From contig JACEEZ010019024.1 of assembly GCA_016584305.1 (NCBI GenBank), positions 76,772 through 140,771 of the forward strand: a stretch of DNA of 64,000 bases, read 5' to 3'. Positions 22,961 through 32,480 of this stretch are shown piece by piece. A program made the position numbers and the translations under genes. The notes beneath the pieces were generated by a model. It searched no databases and was not told the origin of the DNA. It was given only the letters and a program-made list of their open reading frames with translations. The DNA is from Chionoecetes opilio. Its lineage: Eukaryota > Arthropoda > Malacostraca > Decapoda > Majidae. Each line of letters opens with the position of its first letter. The stretch's first letter is position 1.

Positions 22961-23500
22961 TTCATTAAAGAAAATATATTTGAAAGTGATGAATGCCATG
23001 TAGATGACGTGACACAAACTTCCCACTTCACCAGCCCCCATGGCCCCTGGCCACACCCTGACCCCAGCGCGGGCTCCCCTAGTGGCACGGTCGGCCACGC
23101 CGAGCGGTTCGGGAGCCCCGCCCCCCCGGCAGCCAAAACCCCGACGTCAGAGAGAGCAAGATTCAGCGTGAAAAGACTTGAGTGTGTGGGGGTGTAGGAT
23201 TAACAGTGACCTGATTTTCCAGAGGACTGATTACAACTTTTGCGAAAAAAATAACGTTATACTCTGTGAATTGCTATTAATAATAAATACATATATTCTT
23301 ATATTATTATTTTGGTTTCAATTGCCTCCGCTCGCGATCCACGTCTACATCAATTGCCAAGAGTAGTTATGTTACCTCATAGTCTTTTAAATATTTGGAC
23401 ACAAAAGGGGTAAAAAATATCTAGGCCGGATGGTGGATTAAAATATTCAGTACTATGAAAATCAAACCCAAGTTAAGTGCACGGGCATTTTTAAGATAGT
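22961..23500. other. mixed spacer, nothing assigned
   Basis: Contains a GC-rich patch at 23015-23160 with a GGTTCGGGAGCC B-box-like string but no convincing A box. The rest is AT-rich. No coding motif. Confidence 0.35.
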
Positions 23501-23659
23501 GGAAGATATATTTAACGAAGACGATGTCCGGGCCCCAGTCATCGCTGAAGCACGAGACCCAGCAGTTGAGTTTATGCCCGGTAAATAACAACGGACCCTA
23601 TCTAGCGCTTCGGTCCCGGGGGAACGCTAACTTTAGCTTTGACAGCGGATGCTTGCAGC

Positions 23660-24294
23660 CAGATCTGGGCACAAATATATTTAATGTATTTAAATACTAA
23701 ATACTAATAATGGGAGAATGTATTTAATACAAATATAAATACATTTTTCGAATGTTTTTAAATACTAAAAAAACTAAATACATCAATTTTATTTTAAAAA
23801 AAATTTGAAATACATTTTAAATACACAAAATTTTAAAATGTCCCCAAAAAAAGGATTTCCTTTGATTTTTCGTTTTTTAGAAAAATTTTCCCTTCTCAGG
23901 GCCCAAAAAACTTTAAAAAAAAAGGAATTTTCCTGGTTCACTGGAACATGGTTCACTGTAACATTTCCTTGACAGTGGCAACCCTGGTTCACGTAACATT
24001 CCTTGGCCGGGCAAAAACCCCGGGTTTACTGTAACAAATTTTTTTGGCCGTGGGAAACCCTGGTTCACGTCATCAGGATTGCAGATAGTGGGGGGGGTTT
24101 ATGCCAAATTTAATGATAAAAAAAAATATTTTTATTTTTATATTTTGGTATTTAAATACAATGTAATTGAAACTCATAAAAAATATTAAATACTGTATTT
24201 TAAAAACATGAAACCAATGTTTTTAAAAAATTTTTAAATAACAAAGTATTTCAATAGAATTTAAATACAAAAGTATTAAATATGCCCAGCTCTG
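23660..24294. mobile_element. hAT-type MITE with exact 8-bp target duplication
   Basis: The ends CAGATCTGGGC (23660) and GCCCAGCTCTG (24294) are inverted repeats with one mismatch. The flanking octamer CTTGCAGC is present exactly at 23652-23659 and 24295-24302. An 8-bp duplication and CAG-type ends are diagnostic of the hAT superfamily. The interior is AT-rich with repeated ATTTAAATACT and no transposase, so it is non-autonomous. It interrupts the RT of LINE-B copy 2 and contains a minisatellite at 23930-24075. Confidence 0.9.
23930..24075. repeat. minisatellite CCTGGTTCACTGTAACATTTCCTTGGC inside the MITE
   Basis: Three imperfect units of about 48-50 bp containing GGTTCACTGTAACA and CCTTGGC(A/C)GTGGCAA. 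Confidence 0.75.
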
Positions 24295-25425
24295 CTTGCA
24301 GCCTTTTTTGATTCAAAAAAAGGGGTTTGCTCAGTGCATGTGAGTCATCTGGGATCTTTTTTACTTAAAGGGATTCCTGCAAGGACTATTGGTTTAATGA
24401 CTGGTCTGTATTCTGGGACTGAGAGTGCTGTGAAGTGTGGGGGAGGTGTATCCAGCTTCTTTCCTGTTAATACAGGAGTGAGGCAAGGGTGCATCCTTGC
24501 CCCATCACTTTTCAACACTGTTGGACTGGGTATTAGGCAGAGTTGTAGATCAAAGATATTGGGAGCATCCCTGACAACACCAAGATCACAAATGATCTTT
24601 TTTTTGCCGTTGATGCAGAAATCTTTGCTGAGTCGTGGGGGTCCTGGTGATGACTCTCGAGGCGCTGTACGGGGAAGCAAAAGCCTTTGGACTTGGTCTC
24701 CTGGATTAAGACAAAGATCCAGGTGTTTGGAGGCTTTCTAGATGAAACAGTACAGTCGGTCATGCGTGCGGCGAGGACATTGAGATCTTTGGGAAAATTT
24801 TACATACCTTTGGTAGCGCAGTCATAATGACGGCGGGTCACGCCAAGAAGTCTTACGGCGGATTTGGCATATCCCATGGTGTTATGGACCGCTCAGAAGG
24901 AGTATTTGGCGTTTGGGGGTACCTGTGTAGCAGGACAAAATTCCGGATCTTTAAGTCGCTTGTGATCCCGTCTTACTCTATGGTTGTGAGACATGGACAC
25001 TAAATAGCGACTTGAAGAGACGAATCGATGCCTTTGGTAATAAGTGTCTTCGCGGAATCATGAGGTTTTCGCTGGGATGATTACGTGTCAAATCAGCGTT
25101 TTGCACCGGGAGACTGAATCGAGGCCTATTACCTGCATAGTCGTCAGCGCCAACTTCGGCTATATGGGCATGTGGCACGTTACCCTGAACCGATCCTTTC
25201 CATCGGGTTGTATCTGTAAGAGACAATCCGTCGTGGAGGGGGCCCAAAAGGGAGCGCCCACAAGGCTGTGGCTGGGGCAAGTTGATGTCTCTTGTCGAGA
25301 GTTGCTTGGTATGGGAAAGGAGCCTGCAGGGGGACTGCGCCGTGGTGCCCCCCGGGAGTGGCATCGTAGGGTGGGCGAGGCGACGCGCCCCCCGGCGTAT
25401 GCCCCAATGATTGATTGATTGATAA

Positions 25426-25859
25426 ATAGTGGAAGCGAGAAATTGGGGCAATGTTCTGAGAGAAAACGAGGAGTGAGTTGGTACGTTAAGACGACAGAGG
25501 GGGAAAAAGCCGTAACTCCGTCGAACAAAATTTCTTCATTTTTAAACAACTGCTAAAGCGTACCGTGTTTACAAAGGATTAAAAAGGAAACACATACAAC
25601 AACAGACCAATAGGTCCTTACAGGGCTGTTTGATTTAACTACACTACACTAATAGATAATAAGAGAGAAAAGGATAGGAAAGTAGAAGGCTCCTCCCCAC
25701 CAACCCATCCTCCAGCCGAAGCGGGGCCGGAATGAAGTGATACCATGAAAAATAGAAACGCTGCATGGAATTTGTGGGGGGAAAGTTGAAAGCTTTTAAA
25801 TATGGCAAAATACCACTATTTTTGTGGGGGTGGGTTTTAGTGCTTGATAGTTAGGGTCA
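25426..25859. other. spacer, no gene recognised
   Basis: Contains ACAACAGACCAATAGGTCCTTACAGGGCTGTTTG, a string I associate with dispersed decapod repeats, without further proof. No coding motif. Confidence 0.3.
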
Positions 25860-26455
25860 TGTTATGTGGTTTTGTAAGGGTGGGAACACTGTGGGAGGTT
25901 AAAGGGTGGTTTCGGCAGCCTTGCCTGGCGCTTTTTTTGGGAGGCAGCAATCAATCAGGCCCCAGCTCCGTTCAATCCAATGCGGGTTGTGTACTTTCCA
26001 TGTAGGACGCCGTACATTATTAATGCCCTCTGCAGCGTGACCCCTGGTACCTTAAATCCCGATGGTGGTCACTAACTGTCAGGACACTGCTGATCCACAA
26101 CCCCTCACAGGTCGAGAGTAGTAGTGGGTAACCGTTAACTCGGGGCTATCTGTGTGTGTCATGAGGTCTAAATGTAGTGTTGGGTAGGCTCAATGTGGGG
26201 AAAGGGCAAGGGGGGTGCGGCAGCCTTGCCCGGTGCTTTCTGGGAGGCAGCAGTCCCAAACAGGCCCCAGCTCCGTTCAATCACTGCGATAGTGAACTTT
26301 CCCAAATAGGACGCCGTACACTTTAATGCCCCCTGCAGCAGTTGGGCCCTGGTACATAAATCCGATGGTGGTCACTAACTGTCAGGGCCCTTACTGAACC
26401 ACAAGCCGTCACAGGTCAAAAAGTTGTAGTAGTACCGTTAACTCGGGGCTGTGAT
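25860..26455. repeat. two-unit tandem repeat, about 308-bp period
   Basis: 25910-26152 and 26218-26455 are about 85 percent identical by eye, from GGCAGCCTTGCC through CAGGCCCCAGCTCCGTTCAATC and GGTGGTCACTAACTGTCAGG to CCGTTAACTCGGGGCT. The linkers are similar in type (G-rich). It lies just 5' of the Gypsy pol start. No coding. Confidence 0.85.
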
Positions 26456-26461
26456 GTTATA

Positions 26462-26995
26462 GCCTTGCCCGCAGAATCGTTAGGTTCAAATGATAAAACT
26501 AACCACCACGTTAGGTTTAAACCTGGAACACCACCTGTGTATATTCCCACCCTATCGGTTCCCTCACAGTCGAAAACTAATGTGATGGGGCAAATTATCG
26601 ACATGTGGATCAGGGTGTTATCCACAATTCCCGTTCACCATGGAACACGCCTTTTATTCCTCTTTCCTAAAATAAAACTGGCAATTAGACTTGTAATTGA
26701 CTTCCGGCGAGTAAATGGTTTCACGGAGGATCACAGGTATCCTTTATCTGTCCTAAAATACCTGTTGATGTCATTAGGGCAGGGTAACACAAGTTCAGTA
26801 AACCTTGATTTGGATTAGTGGCTACTGGCAGGTGCCCATGGCTCTTGCATCAAGACGGCCCTTAATTTCCTTTAGCACTCCTAGCGAATCACTACGAGTG
26901 GCTCAGAATGCCATTGGTTTAAAGTAAGCCCCTATTACTTTTCAAGGATGATTAATGATATATATTTTCCCATATGCTAGGCAAATAGTATATAT
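26462..26995 (+). pseudogene. Gypsy reverse transcriptase, first part
   Basis: Open frame to 26818 with FKPGTPPVYIPTLSVP, an LVIDFRRVNGFTEDHRYPL block and LLMSLGQGNTSSVNLDLD, then frameshifted text matching the GYWQVPM and PITFQRMINDI blocks. It breaks exactly before the catalytic (F/Y)LDD motif, where SINE-C is inserted. Confidence 0.8.
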
Positions 26996-27021
26996 ATATC
27001 CTTTCCCTTTGGGAAACCGTT

Positions 27022-27195
27022 AGGGTGGCTCGGTTGGTAGAGTCGTGAGTTTGCGTGGTAGAGTCCCTGCATTCGGTCAGCGGTTCGAGCCCACCAAGTT
27101 CGTCCTGGCGTGGTGGCGCTTTGTATAGTCAATAACCTTGTATTTGGTACTTGCAAAGTGTCTAGATAGGATCAAAGTATCTTATCTTATCTTAC
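27022..27195 (+). mobile_element. SINE-C, tRNA-derived, (CTTAT)n tail
   Basis: GGGTGGCTCGGTTGGTAGAG carries an A box (TGGCTCGGTTGG) and GGTTCGAGCCC at 27081-27091 is a B box. The 3' end is TATCTTATCTTATCTTAC. The inserted segment between RT halves is about 26995-27197. The head resembles a tRNA, but no anticodon stem forms at the right spacing. Confidence 0.75.
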
Positions 27196-27197
27196 TT

Positions 27198-27680
27198 TGA
27201 GATATTAAAATGTATAGTAAAGACTCGGTGTCTAATTTTGGGGCTAATTTAGAAGCAATACCCCTGAAGTTGAAAGATGCTGGACTCAAGGCTAAACTGA
27301 CTAAATGTAAATTCCTTAAGTCTAAGATCACCTTTTCAGGCCATATGGTAGATGGTGATGGACTTCATAGCATGTCAGAAAAACATAACTCCAATTATAA
27401 GTTACCCGCGGCCACAGAATGTAGACAACGTCCGTTCTTTCATTGGGTTGTGTGGTTACTATAGATCTTTTATATCCAATTTTGCAGCTGTTGCATCGCC
27501 CTTTAAAACAAACCTATTAAAGAAGGACTTTGGCGCTTTAATTGGAAACGCTGTAGTACATAAAAAGAGTTTTCAAGATCTAAAAGTCACTTTACCACTG
27601 CCCCTGTCTTGGCATTCCCAGACTATAAGGTTATTTTGTTTTTTACACGGATACCTCTGTATTAGGGCTGGGTGGCTGTA
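27198..27680 (+). pseudogene. Gypsy reverse transcriptase, second part, and RNase H start
   Basis: Resumes right after the LDD position with DIKMYSKDS, then LKLKDAGLKAKLTKCKFLKSK, GHMVDGDGLH, VRSFIGLCGYYRSFISNFAA and the connection domain. At 27645-27678 YTDTSVLGLGG is the RNase H first-aspartate block, cut by the MITE. Confidence 0.8.
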
Positions 27681-28306
27681 AAACCCCTTCCCCTGCGGAT
27701 ATCAAATTCATAGGCCCATCCCCCTGTGCGGCAGGTTTAATTAAAATATAAAATAATTATGATCATATTTTAAAGTGCCAAATGAATAGGATGTTATTCC
27801 ATACCAGAAAATTATGTTTCGTCTTGGTGGAGGCTACCAGCTAAGTGAAGATTACGTCAAAGTGCAGCAACAGGGCCGTGACCGTGCTGCCAGACGCACA
27901 ATGAAACTACTTACTACTCAACATAATACAGCTTATTTTGGTACATAAATGCTTCATTCATGCATTCATTCATTCATTCAAAACTTCTGTTTATATCCAT
28001 CAAGAAAATATTGAATATCTTGACTATTTAGCCTCGCCATTGAAGTAGAGGGCGCGGCAGCGTCAACACGTCGTACTGTACCGCTTGACCTTATTAGTCA
28101 CACTAAACTCACTCAAGCAGAAAAAGAGGTTCTATTATATCGTAACACTTGACACTGTTGCCATACAAGCCTATCACAACGAAAAATTTACCCATAATAT
28201 CATTGAGCGCGCAGTTTAAATACAGAAACCATATATGTACCAGCCGCAGTGAACCCTTAAAATACCTTTAGAGACCGTATTTGTACAGCCGCAGTGAAGG
28301 GGTTAA
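27680..28306. mobile_element. MITE with TTAA-like flanks, piggyBac-like ends
   Basis: Left end AACCCCTTCCCCTGCGG and right end CCGCAGTGAAGGGGTT are inverted repeats. The right flank is TTAA (28303-28306) and the left is TAAA, one mutation from TTAA. A TTAA target suggests piggyBac. A second copy of the end (CAGCCGCAGTGAACCCTTAA, about 28239-28258) lies 45 bp inside, so the terminus is duplicated. It contains (CATT)n near 27962. No transposase. Confidence 0.6.
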
Positions 28307-28650
28307 TGGAGACAGAGCATGCAAAAAATCGCGCTATTGCGTTCGCGAGTAGAACTTTACTTCCTGTAGAGTCTAATTACTCAGGTACTCACCTAGAATA
28401 CACTCACAGTTTTCTGGGCTCTAAAACATAAGATATTTTATCCTAGGCTATGATATAATCGTATATAAGATCACGCAGCTGTTACTAAGCTATTTAAAAG
28501 GAAAAACCTCTCGGGAAGACCCGCGCGTTGGTTCTTGACAATACAGGAATTCAATCCAACATTTAAGCACTTGCCAGGTCGAGCCAATGTAGTGGCTGAT
28601 GCACTTTCTAGGCATGTACATATTGGACTAGTGACGGAAAAGTCCCCTGT
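28307..28650 (+). pseudogene. Gypsy RNase H, C-terminal part
   Basis: RAIAFASRTLLPVESNYS resumes immediately after the MITE. The following frame is shifted. RWFLTIQEFNPTF, HLPGRANVVADALSRHV (ending about 28619) is the strongly conserved RNase H/tether end of Gypsy pol. Confidence 0.8.
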
Positions 28651-28839
28651 AGTTGGTTTCCCCATAACATAAACGTATGGAGTAAAATTATATATGCTCT
28701 GAAATCGGGTGATCAGTCAACTTACCTAAACTTCCCATTCCTTTTCACAATTTTTCTGATCACCAGATCAGGTCCTTTGTAGATTTTGGACAAATATAGG
28801 ACCCCGGTGAGCCAATTTGTGATAACTAAAGTAATTTGT

Positions 28840-29800
28840 ACCTGTGGTACTGCAACTAGTTCATGATGCTGTAATACCCGGTCATCCAGGAAAAGAGCGT
28901 CTCTTTCTGAAGCCTCCAATAGTTATTTTTGGTTAGATTATGGTATAAATTACGGTTAGATATTGACGCATTGTGGCCAAGTGCGTAAACTGTGCTGCAC
29001 ATAAGGGTACAGTGCAAAGCCAGCACCAATTTGGAATATCCACCTCCTTTGGGTACCTGGGACATTGTTGCTATTGATCTATTACAGCTTCTATCTAGCC
29101 GTCAAGGCTCTAGGTACCTGTTAGTATGTGTAGATCACTTATCAAGGTACGTTGTTTTACCCCCTGTGAAAGATAAAACTGCCAAAGTGATTACGCACGC
29201 TCTGATCGCCATGCAATTTTTTGTCCATACTCAACTCTCCAAGTTTTAATGAGACAATGGCGCGGAATTTAAAAAATATGCTTCTAAATTAAATATGTGT
29301 GCAGTTCAACAGCAAACAAACATTCACGGAAATATATTACCCTGCACAGTAACGGTTTAGTTGAGCGCGCGAACAGGAGAGTTTGGAAGCTTGCCCCAGT
29401 TGTTGGTGGCTTGCTTGATAGTTGGGAAAATTGGTTACCCTAAATTGCTGCGAGCGTAAATACCAATATTGTGAGTCGCCCGGTCAAAACTCCTTATTTT
29501 ATTATATTTGGTGTGGAGAAAAGACTCACGTATGAATTGCTTAGTAGCCCTCGAAAACCTGTGTACAATGTTGATGATTATGCTAAATGTCAACTTAAGG
29601 TTTTCTCAGACTTATATTCCAGTGTCAGAGATAAATGATAGGCTTCTAAGACTGCTAGTGCTCACACAACACCGGCACTCTTCTCCCGTTCAAATCCGAG
29701 TTGATGACTCTGTAATGAGTCGAGTCCCGGAGAGGAACTCTAAATTATCTCCTAAATGTGTGGGTCCGCGCCCTGGTAATTACGTAGCTCCATGGAAATA
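28840..29800 (+). pseudogene. Gypsy integrase
   Basis: An HDAVIPGHPGKE-type H2C2 region near 28860-28900, then WDIVAIDLLQLLSSRQGSRY (29055-29115) with the first catalytic aspartate, VCVDHLSRYVVLPPVKDKTAKV, DNGAEF near 29255 with the second aspartate, and LVERANRR-type text with the glutamate near 29352. The C-terminal part reaches about 29795 (KCVGPRPGNY). It would insert the element cDNA into the host genome. Several frameshifts. Confidence 0.8.
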
Positions 29801-29929
29801 AGTTTGATAATTGGGTCCGTGGTTAAATACATTAGAAGTGATTCACAGTGATCGACTTGAACGGACCAATGCCAAGCCGATTTATGCTGGTAGAAACTGC
29901 AAAACTTAGCGATGCTACGCGGCTTGACA

Positions 29930-31075
29930 CTAATAAATCTAATTATCCTGCTGACCAAACTCATGCTTATGATTTACGCCCTCGTAAATGATAGCTTTCA
30001 TGTTACAGAAATGTCTGTCCACTTCCATTTCTTCATCCTGCATCCTTCTATTTTGGCTCTGGACCCTGCTCAAGCCAGGAGCCCTAACCGCCCCCTTGGG
30101 AAGGTTACTTTGGTGGAGGATGTTTTGTGGGTGCATTACACCTATGCTACTTTGGTGGAAGTCCCGGGTTAGACTGAGGGAGGTAACGGGGCAACTGAAT
30201 GAAGCCCTCTTGCAGCTGGATACCTACATTCCGGGAAAGTACCCTAGAGACTTTCTTATCCTATAACTGCTACAGTGCAATACCTGAATGACATTGTCAA
30301 CCTGGCCTTAGAAAACTATGACGGGTTAAAAAACTATCCGCACAAAGTTTATCCGCATTCATTAACGGTATTGGACCGCTCTCGCGCATGCTTTTTGGTA
30401 CAGCTATGAATGAGGATATGAAAGAACTTAGGGAGCGATAGAATCAACTAACCTCTTTGGCTTCCTCTAATAACAAAACTCATCCATTCTAATTGCATAA
30501 ATATGCCAGACTTGAAAGTCAGGTAGTAGATCTTGCCTCTTTTACTAACTCCTTGAGGAAGACCTTCAATGATATACAAACCGAGCATAGCTTTTATTAA
30601 AGCTTTTACTGTGTTAGAGCACGCACTCCCTGGACTAATACGGTTAATTATCATGTAAGAACTACCAAACAGATACTAACAAATACGGTTGACGCAGCGC
30701 GTGGAAGGGTCACTTTTTCACTCCTTCCTGTTAAGGATTTTATGCATGCCTTGAACTTTGGAAAGGAGAATTACAAATTGAAACATTTGTTGATTTAAGT
30801 GGTATCAACACTATTATATACCCTCTCCGAATCAGTGTTAAACGTCAGATCCCGTTGTTATACATGTTCCTTTTCAATCCGAACATGTATTTGGAAGTTC
30901 ACAGAATTGAACCGTTCCTATTTAGTGACAGACTCTATTATGATACTGAATCAACCAAGTACTGTGGTGTTAATTGATATTTAGTATACCCAGTATGCAA
31001 TGGACGCATATCTGATTTGGATAGGTGCCGTACAGAATATTGGCGTACATCACACACACTTTTTCTAATCTAATC
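29930..31075 (+). pseudogene. env-like (class of insect errantivirus/F-protein-like envelopes) remnant
   Basis: Downstream of integrase, separate frame. It has a hydrophobic start (VHFHFFILHPSILALDP), VTLVEDVLWVHYTYATLVEV, a heptad-like RLREVTGQLNEALLQLDTYI, an IGPLSRMLFGTA fusion-peptide-proximal-like glycine segment near 30370, and helical text with ESQVVDLASFTNSLRKTF near 30510-30560. The layout resembles envelope proteins of errantiviruses. Many frameshifts and stops; no functional product is possible as it stands. Assignment is by layout only and needs a profile search. Confidence 0.5.
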
Positions 31076-31084
31076 CTAAAGCCC

Positions 31085-31765
31085 GTCAACCTTGGTTTAA
31101 CTGCATGTGTTCATGCTGTCCAAGATAGAGAGGCGGCTCACGACGTTAACGTAACCATCCATCTCCTGAAACTCATGCCTATATAGTTCTGCCCGTAATC
31201 ATGCCAAATCTTTTCTTCAACTTCACCAAAAAACTCCTTCATTATAGAAAATGTCAAAATCTTTCTGCATCAAAACTCCTCTCGTGACTTCTGGTATCTA
31301 GCTAATAACATTTCTAACAATTTATCTTCTACATCTTCCCTCCTATGCTTCACCGAGATGGCTCCACAGCTGTCTCATCTATTTATAAAGCTGAACTCAT
31401 TGCTCAAACCTTTGCTGAAAATTCCACTCTGGTTGATGAAGGGTTTGTTCCTCCTTCTCCTTTGATTATATTAAGCCTGTTATTAAGATCCTTCGTAATT
31501 ATGTTTTATTTGCCTTAATGGCATGGATCCTCGGAAGGATTACGGTCCTGACGGAGTCCCTCCTATTGTTTTCAAAACCTGGCTTATGTGCTTACACCCT
31601 GTCTGGTCAGACTTTTCCGTTTTGTCTATCTACTTCCACCTTCCTGGCCCAACCCCTTCTTTATTATCTAAATGTTTCTTTACAGGGACTGGCAACTAGG
31701 CGGGTTTTTCGTTAAAATTGGGTTGTCCCTCGGCCCGTCTTGTGTTTTTAAAAAGAAGAAAAAAA
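31085..31765 (+). mobile_element. LINE-D copy 1: pre-RT part fused to 3' UTR by internal deletion
   Basis: Plus-strand text matches a jockey-like decapod LINE: RNHAKSFLQL-like (31190-31225), RDFWYLANNISNNF (31281-31322), KAELIAQTFAENSTLVDEGF (31388-31447), RKDYGPDGVPPIVFK (31533-31577), and LSTSTF near 31625. Within 40 bases it jumps to TTTACAGGGACTGGCAACTAGGCGGG (31678-31703), which aligns with the 3' UTR of copy 2 at 45379. The RT core and C-terminus are lost. Confidence 0.75.
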
Positions 31766-32334
31766 GAAAATTCGGTAGTGGTGAAGTCTCATTCCCGCTC
31801 TGGTATAAAAAATTGAATCGGACTCCCAAAAAGTTTATGCGGCAGAAACGGTCAAACCACATAAAAAAGGGAATTTTGATAAATGCACTCTAAAAAGAAA
31901 ATCTGAAAAAAATTCCCCTAATCAACCCAACTGGGGACGAAACAGATTTTGGGGAAAAAGAGTTCTAGCGTGAGTATTAAAGGGGTAGATCGATAGGGTT
32001 TAATTTTAATGCCCCAATTAAAAAAAAAACTTGTTTTTCCGAGGAACGGATGGGGGGCCCTTGGGTATTCACAACAAGGAATATAAGTTTAATTGAGCAA
32101 AATGTAAAATTGACTTGGGCCCTGCTTTAAACTTTTAAAAAAAGTGTGAGGGGGCAACAAGCGCTATATTATTTAAAAAAATCCAGAAACGAACTAACGA
32201 TGATTGCAGATCCCTTTGTTTCCAGAAAAGGTTGAAAACTTTTCCCAGAATAGATAAATTTGTTTTACGTTTGGGCAATGCTCAGAAAGGGGGGAAAAAT
32301 TTTAAAACCCTTCTTTGAACCCTTTCCCCTTGGT
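31766..32334. other. homopolymer-stretched sequence, nothing assigned
   Basis: Runs of A, C, G and T dominate. No motif. Possibly LINE-derived 5' to the RT piece that follows. Confidence 0.3.
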
Positions 32335-32480
32335 TTCTACTTGCCCGGGACACAAAATACTGGATTTTAGCAAAGTCTTTGATCGGGAAAAACTGAACAC
32401 TCTGGAACTTGATGTACCCGGAATCCGCGGGGCAATCTTCCAAAATGGGTCAAATAAGAGGTCAGAACAAAGGGTCCAAA
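32335..32480 (+). pseudogene. LINE reverse transcriptase fragment
   Basis: ILDFSKVFDREKLNTLELDVPGIRG... is the RT motif A region (LDFSKAFD of jockey/CR1-like elements). It starts in sequence resembling the other degraded RT piece at 41155-41250 but is not clearly the same family. Confidence 0.55.

Larger units (their letters stand above)
23515..25425 (+). mobile_element. LINE-B copy 2, split by a hAT MITE
   Basis: Upstream part 23520-23659 reads FMPGK...GMLAA, and 24303 onward continues the same RT motif after the MITE. Downstream blocks are GIPARTIGLMTGLYSGTES, SSFFPVNTGVRQGC (24450-24495), an FAVDAEIFAE box near 24604 (first catalytic D replaced by V), and a C-terminus with RETESRPI near 25110, SWLGQVD-like near 25275, and RRVGEATRPPAYAP (25370-25405). 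It ends in (ATTG)3-4 at 25407-25422. Frameshifted throughout. Confidence 0.8.
26460..31075 (+). mobile_element. Gypsy LTR retrotransposon body with env-like ORF, gag and LTRs not found
   Basis: RT, RNase H and integrase follow in the Gypsy order on the plus strand, then an env-like region. The RT is interrupted by a SINE (27022-27195) and the RNase H by a TTAA-flanked MITE (27680-28306). Neither gag nor a pair of LTRs could be found: the left end meets the tandem repeat at 26455 and the right end meets LINE-D near 31085. Frameshifts and stops throughout. The env-like region would place it with errantivirus-type elements, but it is degenerate. Confidence 0.8.

Noticed and set aside
22618..23136. 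172-residue minus-strand frame
   Set aside because: Opposite strand of LINE-C RT coding sequence and an adjacent GC patch; no motif.
27022..27095. Possible tRNA gene on the plus strand
   Set aside because: Same reasoning: pol III boxes but no cloverleaf, a CTTAT tail, and insertion inside a retrotransposon.
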